From positions 1,054,001 to 1,118,000 of the forward strand of contig NZ_CP009928.1 of assembly GCF_001021975.1 (NCBI RefSeq): a stretch of 64,000 nt of DNA, given 5' to 3'. Below, one piece after another: positions 1 through 7,828 of the stretch. Position numbers and translations under genes: made by a program. Below the pieces are notes generated by a model. That model was not told the origin of the DNA and ran no database searches. It was given only the letters and a program-made list of their open reading frames with translations. Position 1 is the first letter of the stretch, and each line of letters starts with the position of its first letter. The DNA comes from Chryseobacterium gallinarum. Lineage in GTDB: Bacteria > Bacteroidota > Bacteroidia > Flavobacteriales > Weeksellaceae.

Positions 1-635
1 ATTCCTGCAAGCCTTTCCTGTACAAATGAATTTTGAGTTGCCGTCCAGTTTCTTTCATCCCCGAATGCCTTTTTGAGCCTTTTCTGAAAAAACCTTGTAA
101 TAACTACCATCAAAGGCAGAATAGCCAAGGTAATATAACTTAAATGGACATTGGTACTGAACATCATGATCAATACAAATATAATTCTCAGAATATCTCC
201 AAAAACCATCAGAAACCCGTCTGTATACACAGTCGCAATTGTTTCCACATCTCCTACGGCACGGGTTACCAGTTGCCCGATCGGTGTTTTATCAAAAAAT
301 GAAGTTCTGAAATAAATCAGCTTGGCATATAATCGTTCTCTGATATCACGGATAACATTCTGTGAAATGAAATTGGAAAAATAAACCAGGAAAAAGTTTA
401 GAATAGTTTCTGCAAATACCAATCCTACTAAAATATAGATATGTTTCATCATCAAAGCCTTATCTTTCAGCTTTGTAATATCATTATCCACTACTTCCAT
501 GGTAAGATAAGGCCTGTAGGTAGAAACGATTGAAAGTATGACAGAAATTATCAAAGTGAGGATAAACCAAGAACGAAATTTCATTCCGATAAAGAACAAC
601 CTCTTTATAATTCCCCAGGTATCTTGTTTTTTCAT
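1..635 (-). CDS. ABC transporter permease/ATPase, N-terminal part (cut by window edge)
   Basis: The minus-strand frame opens with ATG at 635 and runs off the left edge, giving the first 211 residues. It starts MKKQDTWGIIKRLF, followed by hydrophobic segments typical of the ABC exporter transmembrane domain. The strongest family signature is the intracellular coupling region around residues 105-135, with DKTPIGQLVTRAVGDVE, as seen in MsbA/multidrug half-transporters. The ATPase domain lies outside the window, so substrate cannot be judged. It probably works as a homodimeric inner-membrane exporter. The gene is followed on the same strand by nothing visible and is separated from truA by about 200 bp. 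Family assignment is secure; the specific role is not. Confidence 0.85.
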   Translation of the reverse strand, partial: MKKQDTWGIIKRLFFIGMKFRSWFILTLIISVILSIVSTYRPYLTMEVVDNDITKLKDKALMMKHIYILVGLVFAETILNFFLVYFSNFISQNVIRDIRERLYAKLIYFRTSFFDKTPIGQLVTRAVGDVETIATVYTDGFLMVFGDILRIIFVLIMMFSTNVHLSYITLAILPLMVVITRFFQKRLKKAFGDERNWTATQNSFVQERLAG

Positions 636-836
636 TGTTCGGATCGAAGAAAAGAATTAAAGTCTATGCAAAAATAATACTTTATAACGGGACTGCCTTT
701 ACAAGTTTTGCAAATCGTCATAGAAAATTCCGGATACCTGTTATTTACAGAATGAATGGAGCGGATGATTAGAAGGTAGAGAGACTGCAAAGGTTTATCG
801 GTCTAATATCATTTATCATCTGATATCTGCTCTCCA

Positions 837-1574
837 TCATTCATCAAACTCATACCCTACATCCACCAGGTACAGTCCATGCGCGGGTGCAGAGGTTCCT
901 GCGGCATTACGGTTTTTATCTTCAATGACTTTACGGAGATCTTCAGGCTTCATTTTTCCGCTTCCAATTTCCACCATTGTTCCTACGATAGCACGAACCA
1001 TATTTCTCAGGAAACGGTTTGCGGAAACAGTGAATTTCAATTCTGTTCCGTTCTGTTCCCATTCTGCTTTATACATTTTGCAGATATTGGTTTTGCTGTC
1101 TGTTTTTAATTTGGCAAAACTTGTAAAATCTTCATATTCAAATAAAATCTTACAGGCTTCGTTCATTGTATGGATGTCCAGTGACCTTTTCCAGTGCTGC
1201 CATGCAGATTCCTGGGTAAACGGATTTTTAGACAAGGAAATATAATATTCATACGTTCTGTAAGTAGCATCAAAGCGGGCATGAAAATCATCCTTCACCT
1301 TAAAAATCCTCTGGATGGAAATATCCGGAGGAAGAAAACTGTTTAATCTTCTCGGAAGATCATCATTCAACTCCTGCCCTGTATCAAAATGGGCAAATAT
1401 TTTTTTAGCATGAACACCGGTATCGGTTCTTCCAGCTCCGGTTGTTTTAATCTCTTCCCGTAAAATAGTGGAAAGCGCTTTTTCCAGTTCTTCCTGTACA
1501 GAAATAGCATCCGGCTGTATCTGATAGCCGAAATAATTCTTTCCGTTGTAAGAAAATTCTATAAAGTATCTCAA
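837..1574 (-). CDS. truA: tRNA pseudouridine(38-40) synthase TruA
   Basis: TruA converts uridines 38-40 of the tRNA anticodon arm to pseudouridine in the cytoplasm. The catalytic motif GAGRTDTGVHA is at residues 46-56 with the nucleophile Asp51, and the N-terminal RYFIEFSYNGKNYFGYQ is characteristic of the family. Length from the chosen start is 245 aa, normal for TruA. No ATG exists: both candidate starts are TTG. The upstream TTG at 1595 lies inside a TATTTTTG promoter element (1593-1600), so the TTG at 1574, which puts the conserved RYF directly after the initiator, is preferred. Monocistronic, divergent from lpxK. Confidence 0.93.
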   Translation of the reverse strand: MRYFIEFSYNGKNYFGYQIQPDAISVQEELEKALSTILREEIKTTGAGRTDTGVHAKKIFAHFDTGQELNDDLPRRLNSFLPPDISIQRIFKVKDDFHARFDATYRTYEYYISLSKNPFTQESAWQHWKRSLDIHTMNEACKILFEYEDFTSFAKLKTDSKTNICKMYKAEWEQNGTELKFTVSANRFLRNMVRAIVGTMVEIGSGKMKPEDLRKVIEDKNRNAAGTSAPAHGLYLVDVGYEFDE

Positions 1575-1592
1575 GGTATTATAATAACTCCA

Positions 1593-1600
1593 CAAAAATA
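1593..1600 (-). promoter_or_regulatory. Candidate -7 element of truA
   Basis: On the minus strand this reads TATTTTTG, a full match to the Bacteroidota TAnnTTTG -7 element. No TTTG lies at the expected 19-20 nt upstream, so only the -7 half is supported. It overlaps the upstream candidate TTG start of truA and so argues against that start. Confidence 0.5.
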
Positions 1601-1683
1601 CTTTAATTTAACGAAATATTTGTTGAAAAGTCTTTGAGAATATTATATCAAATGCTTATGAAAATTCCTATTTTTGCAATCGT

Positions 1684-2709
1684 ATGAAAAGATGGTACCT
1701 TTATCCTTTTTCCCTCGGTTATCATTTGGTAACGGGTATCCGGAACACATTGTATGATCTGGGTATTTTTAAGTCGACAAAATTCAAGACACCGATAATC
1801 AATGTCGGGAACCTTTCTGTGGGCGGAAGCGGAAAATCGCCGATGGTGATGTACCTTGCCCAGTATCTGTCCAAACATTACAGGACCGGAGTTCTTTCAC
1901 GAGGCTACGGAAGGCTCACCAAAGGTTATGAGGTGACCAATTATGACAGCAACTACAAAATAGTAGGAGATGAAGCCATGCAGCTTTTTGAACGTTTCAA
2001 AAACCGTTTTGTCATTGCTGTTTCCGAAGACCGTGTACCCGGAGCTAAAAAAGTAATCAGCGATATGGATCTTGAGGTTTTGGTGCTGGATGATGCTATG
2101 CAGCATAGGGCTATTAAGGCAGGCTTCAATATCCTGATGACTGATTTTAATGATCCCTATTTCAAAGATTATCTTCTTCCTGCCGGAGATCTCAGAGAGT
2201 CGAGATCCGGTGCCAGAAGAGCCAATATCATCATGGTAAGCAAATGTCCTGATGAGCTGACAGAAGAAACCAAAAGGTATTATATTTCCAGGATAAACCC
2301 GTCTCATAACCAAAAAGTATTCTTTTCATCCATCGGTTATGATGAAAATGTATATGGAAAGGATAAAATGCTTCCGGATAACAATCTGAACTATTACGAT
2401 ATTTTATTGATTACAGGAATCGCCAACCCGAAGCCTCTTTTGGAGCACCTGGCGAAATTTTCGAAACGGGTTAAACATTTAAAGTTCAGGGATCATCATA
2501 ATTTTACGGATGATGATATTAAGAAAATCCTTGAAGAATATAAAAAATTAGGTGAATATAAGCTGATATTGACCACGGAGAAAGATTACGTCCGTCTGAA
2601 AACTTTTGACTATCTTAGAGAAATTGTTTACTACTGGCCTATCAATGTCATTATTGATAAAAAGGAAGAATTCAATCAAATCATCCTGGATTATGTTAGA
2701 AAAAATTAA
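1684..2709 (+). CDS. lpxK: Tetraacyldisaccharide 4'-kinase LpxK
   Basis: LpxK phosphorylates the 4'-position of the lipid A disaccharide precursor at the inner membrane, the sixth step of the Raetz pathway. A P-loop GNLSVGGSGKSP spans residues 42-53, and the family signature around VLDDAMQHR follows at about 130-142. The 341-aa length fits the family (about 310-350). A TATTTTTG motif at 1669-1676 ends only 7 nt before the ATG, so the transcript may be nearly leaderless. Its 3' end overlaps the start of punA by 17 bp, so the two are probably co-transcribed although their pathways are unrelated. Confidence 0.95.
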   Translation: MKRWYLYPFSLGYHLVTGIRNTLYDLGIFKSTKFKTPIINVGNLSVGGSGKSPMVMYLAQYLSKHYRTGVLSRGYGRLTKGYEVTNYDSNYKIVGDEAMQLFERFKNRFVIAVSEDRVPGAKKVISDMDLEVLVLDDAMQHRAIKAGFNILMTDFNDPYFKDYLLPAGDLRESRSGARRANIIMVSKCPDELTEETKRYYISRINPSHNQKVFFSSIGYDENVYGKDKMLPDNNLNYYDILLITGIANPKPLLEHLAKFSKRVKHLKFRDHHNFTDDDIKKILEEYKKLGEYKLILTTEKDYVRLKTFDYLREIVYYWPINVIIDKKEEFNQIILDYVRKN

Positions 2710-3508
2710 CGAGACAGCAGATTTCATCAGAAGTATTATTCATGAAACCCCGGATTTTGCGGTTGTTTTAGGATCCGGACTTGGAAAGCTGCAGCATGAA
2801 GTAGAGCCTATCCATATTTTGGAATATAAGGATATTCCTAACTTCCCGCAAACGACAGTAGTGGGACATACCGGGAAACTCATCTATGGAATACTGGAAG
2901 GTAAAAAAGTCCTGATGATGAGCGGCCGTTTCCATTATTACGAAGGCCACTCTATGGAAACCGTTACATTTCCCATAAGAGTTTTTCACTTATTAGGCAT
3001 CCAGAATCTGATTCTTTCCAACGCCTGTGGTGGAGTAAATCCTGCTTATAGTGTTGCAGATATCGTTATCTTAAAAGATCATATCAATATGATGCCTGAA
3101 CACCCGCTTCGTGGCAGAAATATTGATGGGCTTGGACCACGTTTTGTGGATATGAGCGAGCCCTACAACAAAAAAATGATTGCCATAGCAGAACAGGTTG
3201 CCTCAGAACATCACATTAAAATCCACCAGGGAGTATATGTTGCCCTGCAAGGGCCAACTTTTGAGACACCCGCTGAATATGGCATGATAAAGGCTATTGG
3301 AGGCGATATGGTAGGGATGAGCACCGTTCCTGAAGTAATTGTCGCAAAACATATGGGAATGGATGTATTCTGTATGTCTGTAATTACCGATCTTGGAGGG
3401 CCGGATGTCGCTTTTGCCGTTTCTCATGAAGAAGTTTTAAATGCTGCCAATAAAGCCATGCCGAACGTAATCACGGTAGTAAAGGGATTAATTCAAAATT
3501 ATCCGTAG
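2693..3508 (+). CDS. punA: Purine-nucleoside phosphorylase (PNP-I type)
   Basis: This enzyme cleaves purine nucleosides with phosphate to base plus ribose-1-phosphate in purine salvage. The ATG at 2693 gives a 271-aa protein, the usual length for trimeric PNP. Visible signatures are VVLGSGLGKL near residue 20 (phosphate loop), GRFHYYEGHSM near 75-85, LSNACGGVN and the C-terminal GMDVFCMSVITD. A longer frame open from 2606 adds 29 residues lying inside lpxK with no family similarity and is rejected. The start overlaps lpxK by 17 bp, suggesting translational coupling. Confidence 0.94.
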   Translation: MLEKINETADFIRSIIHETPDFAVVLGSGLGKLQHEVEPIHILEYKDIPNFPQTTVVGHTGKLIYGILEGKKVLMMSGRFHYYEGHSMETVTFPIRVFHLLGIQNLILSNACGGVNPAYSVADIVILKDHINMMPEHPLRGRNIDGLGPRFVDMSEPYNKKMIAIAEQVASEHHIKIHQGVYVALQGPTFETPAEYGMIKAIGGDMVGMSTVPEVIVAKHMGMDVFCMSVITDLGGPDVAFAVSHEEVLNAANKAMPNVITVVKGLIQNYP

Positions 3509-3655
3509 CCTGCTTCGGGCCAATTAGATTTATACGACGGCTCATCCATTTCCTTTTATAGAATTTTTCAATATTATAAATTTTTCCTAATTCGTGAAAA
3601 ATCAATCTTCAATTGCAATTCATTGTTTAGATTTGTATAAATGAAATTGTAAGAA

Positions 3656-4171
3656 ATGAGAAAGTTGTTATTAATTTTTGCAATAGCCCTTTTTGGACTG
3701 AATTATGCTCAAAAGGCTCCTGCCATCCTGAAAAAAGGTTTTTCCAAAGAAGCACTCAGCCAGAAACTGGAAGATGAAGAGGGAAAAACAATTACCATCC
3801 AACAAATCCTTGATCAGCATAAGGGTAAGGTTTTGGTGATAGACTTCTGGGCCGGATGGTGCAGGGATTGTTTACAGGCCCTTCCTAAAGCTGAAGAGTT
3901 AGAAAAAAATAATCCGAACGTAGACTTCGTATTTTTATCATTAGAAAGATCAAAAGAAGGGTTTGAAAAAAGTCTCGTAAGGTTCAATATGAAAGACAAA
4001 GATAATTATTGGTTTGCATCAGGATGGAAAAATGATTTCAACAATTATATAGACCTGAACTGGATTCCGAGATATATGGTGATCGATCAGAAATCAGCGA
4101 TTGCAAAATATTATGCTATATCTCCGGAAGATCCTGAAATCCAGAAAACAATCGACAGTCTTTTACAATAA
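3656..4171 (+). CDS. Exported TlpA/ResA-like thioredoxin-fold protein
   Basis: A 171-aa protein with an N-terminal signal peptide (RKLLLIFAIALFGLNYAQ) and a thioredoxin fold. The redox motif is W-C-R-D-C at residues 68-72 (CxxC 69-72); the cis-proline loop is WIPRYMVID near 143. These mark it as a periplasmic thiol-disulfide oxidoreductase of the TlpA/ResA/DsbE group, likely reducing or isomerising disulfides of envelope proteins. The substrate is unknown. TAGATTTG at 3628-3635 is a candidate -7 element. A GNAT gene follows 21 bp downstream and may share the transcript. Confidence 0.85.
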   Translation: MRKLLLIFAIALFGLNYAQKAPAILKKGFSKEALSQKLEDEEGKTITIQQILDQHKGKVLVIDFWAGWCRDCLQALPKAEELEKNNPNVDFVFLSLERSKEGFEKSLVRFNMKDKDNYWFASGWKNDFNNYIDLNWIPRYMVIDQKSAIAKYYAISPEDPEIQKTIDSLLQ

Positions 4172-4192
4172 TAACACAATCACATAAACACC

Positions 4193-4648
4193 ATGACCAC
4201 ACGAGAAGCAAGGGAAGAAGATTTAAAAATTCTTTTAGAATTTGAACAGGGAATTGTTTCAGCAGAAAGGCCATTCAACATTACACTTATTGACGGGGAG
4301 ATTCATTATTATGATCTGAGCCATTTTATACAATCTCCGGATGCCACTTTGATTATTGCTGAAGAAAATAATGAGATCATCGGATCCGGCTATGCTCTGA
4401 TTAAAAAGGCAGAAAAGTCTTACTACACGTTTGAAAAGTATGCGTATCTGGGCTTTATGTATGTAAAGCCTGAATACAGGGGGAAAGGCGTTAATAAAGT
4501 GATCACTGATGAATTGATTGGCTGGGCAAAATCCAGAGGTATTTCAGAGGTCAGGCTGGATGTATATGCACAGAATGAATCTGCTATAAAAGCTTATGAA
4601 AAGGCAGGCTTTGAGCCTCACCTTCTTACCATGAGACTGAAAGCTTAA
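4193..4648 (+). CDS. GNAT-family N-acetyltransferase
   Basis: A 151-aa single-domain GNAT. The acetyl-CoA-binding motif A is at about residues 97-115 (VKPEYRGKGVNKVITDELI), followed by the motif B pattern NESAIKAYEKAGFEP. Such enzymes transfer acetyl groups to amines of small molecules or protein N-termini; no substrate can be read from the sequence. It lies 21 bp after the TlpA-like gene. The 177 bp to dinB hold a short degenerate run of CTTCTAG units near 4762-4785 and no recognisable gene. Confidence 0.85.
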   Translation: MTTREAREEDLKILLEFEQGIVSAERPFNITLIDGEIHYYDLSHFIQSPDATLIIAEENNEIIGSGYALIKKAEKSYYTFEKYAYLGFMYVKPEYRGKGVNKVITDELIGWAKSRGISEVRLDVYAQNESAIKAYEKAGFEPHLLTMRLKA

Positions 4649-4813
4649 AAGGCGGATACCGGGAGATGGAAGGGATTAACGTATTATTAATTACTACTTC
4701 GTCTTTCATTATATTTAGTAAGCAGGTTTTAATTTCCTTATCGGGTATATTAACTTCCCACTTCTAGCTTCTAGCTTCTAACTTCCCTTCTATAAAATAA
4801 ATACAGGAATCCA

Positions 4814-4821
4814 TATCTTTG
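4814..4821 (+). promoter_or_regulatory. Candidate -7 element of dinB, abutting the start codon
   Basis: TATCTTTG fully matches TAnnTTTG and ends 4 nt before the dinB ATG at 4826. If used, transcription would begin at or next to the start codon, giving a leaderless mRNA. No TTTG at the proper spacing is seen upstream, so confidence is moderate. Confidence 0.4.
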
Positions 4822-4825
4822 TGTT

Positions 4826-5923
4826 ATGGATTTTTCTTTGCCGCTTCGTAAAATTATTCATGTAGATATGGATGCATTTTATGCTTCCGTGGAGCAGCAT
4901 GATAACCCCACCCTCAAAGGAAAGGCTATTGCTGTTGGCGGCCAGCATAGAGGCGTAGTGGCTGCCGCCAGTTATGAAGCAAGAAAATATGGAGTACGTT
5001 CTGCCATGCCTAGCAAGACGGCAAAGGAAAAATGCCCGCATCTCATTTTTGTTCCTCCCCGCTTTCCCCGCTATAAAGAAATTTCAAAACAGATACGTGA
5101 AATTTTCTATGAATATACAGACCTGGTAGAACCATTATCTTTGGATGAGGCTTACCTGGATGTCACTGAAAATAAAAAAGGAATAGAATCTGCCAACCAG
5201 ATTGCCCGGGAAATCCGACAAAAAATTTTTGAACAAACCGGCCTCACCGCTTCCGCAGGTATTTCTGTAAATAAGTTCCTTGCAAAGGTGGCTTCTGATA
5301 TCAATAAACCTAACGGGCAGAAGACCATTCATCCTGATAAAGTAGAGACTTTTCTGGAAGAATTACCTGTTGAAAAATTTTATGGAGTAGGGAAAGTTAC
5401 GGCTAACAAAATGTTCAGTCTGGGAATTTATAAAGGAAAAGATTTAAAAAAAAGAACACTTGAGGAACTTGTCAGAATTTTCGGAAAGTCCGGTAAACAT
5501 TATTACAATGTGGTCAGAGGCATTCATACTTCGGAAGTGAAACCTCATCGGATTCAGAAAAGTGTAGCAGTGGAACGTACATTTTTTGAAGATCTTTTTG
5601 ATGAGCAGCAGATTAATGAAAAGCTGGAGAGCTTAAGCCAGGAACTTCATCAACGATTACAGAAAAACAATATTCTGGGAAGGACTTTAACCTTAAAAAT
5701 CAAATACAAGGATTTTTCTCTTTTCACAAGAAGCATTACAAAAGAAAACTATTTTACTTCGCCTGAACAATATTTCGACACCGGAAAAAAACTCTGGGAA
5801 CTTCGTCCCTACGACAAGGCAGTACGGCTACTGGGACTGTCGCTTTCTCAGCTTAATACGGAAGAAAAAAAGCAGGTTTCCGTTCAACTAAAAATCCCGT
5901 TTAAGGAATTTGAAAATGAATAA
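4826..5923 (+). CDS. dinB: DNA polymerase IV (Y-family translesion polymerase)
   Basis: A 365-aa Y-family polymerase that copies past damaged template bases. The first metal-binding motif HVDMDAFYASVE is at residues 12-23 and the second, LSLDEAYLDVT, near 103-113. The helix-hairpin-helix VEKFYGVGKVTANKM and a C-terminal little-finger region follow. Length matches DinB (350-400 aa). The start at 4826 leaves only 11 residues before the first motif, as in homologues. No umuD-like partner or LexA-like palindrome is visible beside it. The start is preceded immediately by a possible leaderless promoter. Confidence 0.95.
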   Translation: MDFSLPLRKIIHVDMDAFYASVEQHDNPTLKGKAIAVGGQHRGVVAAASYEARKYGVRSAMPSKTAKEKCPHLIFVPPRFPRYKEISKQIREIFYEYTDLVEPLSLDEAYLDVTENKKGIESANQIAREIRQKIFEQTGLTASAGISVNKFLAKVASDINKPNGQKTIHPDKVETFLEELPVEKFYGVGKVTANKMFSLGIYKGKDLKKRTLEELVRIFGKSGKHYYNVVRGIHTSEVKPHRIQKSVAVERTFFEDLFDEQQINEKLESLSQELHQRLQKNNILGRTLTLKIKYKDFSLFTRSITKENYFTSPEQYFDTGKKLWELRPYDKAVRLLGLSLSQLNTEEKKQVSVQLKIPFKEFENE

Positions 5924-5967
5924 TTCCTATTTTTTTGCTAACTTGTATCGACCAAATCGATAAATAT

Positions 5968-7440
5968 ATGAACCCAACCATGATTCAATTTTTCCACTGG
6001 TATTCTGAAGGGAATGGAATGTTATGGAAAAAAGCAGAAAAGCAAGCTAGCTACCTGGCAAAACTAGGAATTACTTCCGCCTGGCTCCCTCCGGCTTATA
6101 AGGGGACTCATGGCAGTCTTTCTGTAGGATATGACGCTTACGACCTCTATGATCTCGGCGAATTCGATCAAAAAGGATCTATTCCTACAAAATATGGTAC
6201 CAAAAATGATTATCTCAAAGCTATTAAAGCATTAAAGAAACAGAATATTGAAGTTATTGTAGATATTGTTCTCGGCCATAAAGCCGGCGGTGATGAGCTT
6301 GAAAAATTCAAAGTAGTAAAAGTAGATGAAAACAACAGGGAGAAAGTAATCTCTGATGTTATCGAAATAGAATCATATACTAAATTTACCTTTCCGGGAA
6401 GAGGAAAAAAATATTCTGATTTTGAATGGAATTTTACCTGCTTCAGTGGAGTGGATTATGCAGAGGGAATGGATCCCCATATTTTTAAAATACAATCTGA
6501 ATATGGAAATGACTGGGAAGAAATGATCCATGATGAAAAGGGCAACTATGATTTTCTGATGTATAATGACATTGAGCATAGAAATCCTTTTGTACGTGAA
6601 GAACTCAACAAATGGGCAAAATGGTATTTTGACCAGACGGATTTTGACGGGGTAAGGCTTGATGCCCTGAAACATATTTCTTTTGACTTTTATAAAGAAT
6701 GGCTTACGCTGCTCCGTTCCAATTCAGGAAAAAATATATTTGCCGTAGGAGAATACTGGGCTCCCGGACATCTTCATCTTCTTCAAAAATATATTGAGGT
6801 AACAGAAGGGTGTATGAGCCTTTTTGACAGCTCATTACAAAATAATTTCCACAATGCTTCAAAAGAAGGGAGCAGTTATGACCTCCGGAAAATTTTTGAA
6901 GGAACTCTTACTCAGGCTGACCCGTTACACTCCGTGAGCCTTGTGGCCAACCATGATACACAGCCTCTTCAGGATCTGGAAGCTCCCGTGGAATCCTGGT
7001 TTAAGCCTCTTGCCTATGCTTTAATTTTATTAAGAAAGGATGGCTATCCATGTGTTTTTTATCCTGACTTGTATGGAGCTCATTATGTGGATAAAGATTC
7101 GGGGGGACATGATCAGGAAATTTTCATGCCTAAAGTGGATGGTATTGAAGAACTTCTTAAAGCCAGGAAAGATCATGCTTACGGGGCACAACGGGATTAT
7201 TTTGAAGATGCCAATTGCCTGGGATGGGTTCGTGAAGGTGATGAGGAACATACAGGCTGCGCCGTAGTTCTGAGCAATAAAGATGCCTATAATAAGCCTA
7301 TGGAAATAGGTAAACGCTATGCCGGAAAAAAATGTAAGGATCTATTAAAAAGGTTCAAAGGCCAGGTAACCATTGATGAAAACGGATGGGGGGATTTTCC
7401 TGTACCGGCCGGGAATGTCAGCGTATGGGTGCCTGAATAA
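5968..7440 (+). CDS. Cytoplasmic alpha-amylase (GH13)
   Basis: A 490-aa glycoside hydrolase family 13 enzyme that cleaves alpha-1,4-glucans. The four GH13 signatures are intact: VDIVLGHKAGG, FDGVRLDALKHI (nucleophile Asp in RLDA), FAVGEYW (acid/base Glu) and LVANHDTQP (transition-state Asp). There is no signal peptide, so it acts in the cytoplasm, resembling the AmyS-like GH13_5 group. The ATG at 5968 gives MNPTMIQFFHWYSEGNG, the usual family N-terminus; a TTG at 5935 would add 11 atypical residues and is rejected. It ends at a bidirectional terminator shared with the convergent peptide gene. Confidence 0.92.
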   Translation: MNPTMIQFFHWYSEGNGMLWKKAEKQASYLAKLGITSAWLPPAYKGTHGSLSVGYDAYDLYDLGEFDQKGSIPTKYGTKNDYLKAIKALKKQNIEVIVDIVLGHKAGGDELEKFKVVKVDENNREKVISDVIEIESYTKFTFPGRGKKYSDFEWNFTCFSGVDYAEGMDPHIFKIQSEYGNDWEEMIHDEKGNYDFLMYNDIEHRNPFVREELNKWAKWYFDQTDFDGVRLDALKHISFDFYKEWLTLLRSNSGKNIFAVGEYWAPGHLHLLQKYIEVTEGCMSLFDSSLQNNFHNASKEGSSYDLRKIFEGTLTQADPLHSVSLVANHDTQPLQDLEAPVESWFKPLAYALILLRKDGYPCVFYPDLYGAHYVDKDSGGHDQEIFMPKVDGIEELLKARKDHAYGAQRDYFEDANCLGWVREGDEEHTGCAVVLSNKDAYNKPMEIGKRYAGKKCKDLLKRFKGQVTIDENGWGDFPVPAGNVSVWVPE

Positions 7441-7465
7441 ATAAGAATATAACTGTCTATCAACA

Positions 7466-7496
7466 ACAAAGCGTACCTAAATGAAGTACGCTTTGT
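7466..7496. terminator. Bidirectional terminator between amylase and GG-leader peptide gene
   Basis: Arms ACAAAGCGTAC (7466-7476) and GTACGCTTTGT (7486-7496) form an 11-bp perfect stem with a 9-nt loop, followed by a short T-run on the plus strand. It sits between convergent genes and can serve both. Confidence 0.8.
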
Positions 7497-7515
7497 TTTC
7501 TTATTATGTCGTATC

Positions 7516-7683
7516 CTAACATTTGATACCCCTGCAGCTCCATAAGTCGGGAGCCCACTCACAACAATAATTATCTTCATTATAAAAACAGCAGATTCTG
7601 TCTCTGATGATAATTCCTCCTTTTAAATTTTTAAGTTCCTGCCGATCAATTTTTCGGGCATTGGGAATTTTTTTTGTTTTCAT
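7516..7683 (-). CDS. GG-leader, cysteine-rich bacteriocin-like (RiPP-like) peptide
   Basis: A 55-aa peptide with a charged 23-residue leader ending RQELKNLKGG, the double-glycine leader pattern of the Chryseobacterium 'bacteriocin-like protein' family. The 32-residue remainder holds six cysteines in the arrangement CC-x(7)-CC-x(8)-C-x(4)-C plus two Trp. The ATG at 7683 is chosen over a start at 7710 because the promoter -7 element ends at 7708 and because the leader then has standard length. No modification enzyme or peptidase-containing ABC exporter is adjacent, so processing would be in trans. Function (antimicrobial, signalling or other) is not known; the call rests on leader shape. Confidence 0.72.
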   Translation of the reverse strand: MKTKKIPNARKIDRQELKNLKGGIIIRDRICCFYNEDNYCCEWAPDLWSCRGIKC

Positions 7684-7707
7684 AATTATTATTTTTTGAT
7701 TAGTAAT

Positions 7708-7741
7708 CAAATATAAGTAAAAAACAACAATGGATCTTCAA
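7708..7741 (-). promoter_or_regulatory. Promoter of the GG-leader peptide gene
   Basis: On the minus strand TATATTTG (7715-7708) is a perfect -7 element, with TTG (7741-7739) 23 nt upstream as a weak -33. The predicted 5' leader is about 20 nt. It places transcription start downstream of the alternative start at 7710. Confidence 0.55.
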
Positions 7742-7828
7742 CAAATCTTCCAACTCCACCATTGCATCTACTTAAAGTTCAAATCATAATGCCCGGAAAA
7801 TATTGGAATTGTAATTTCCATCCAGTAA

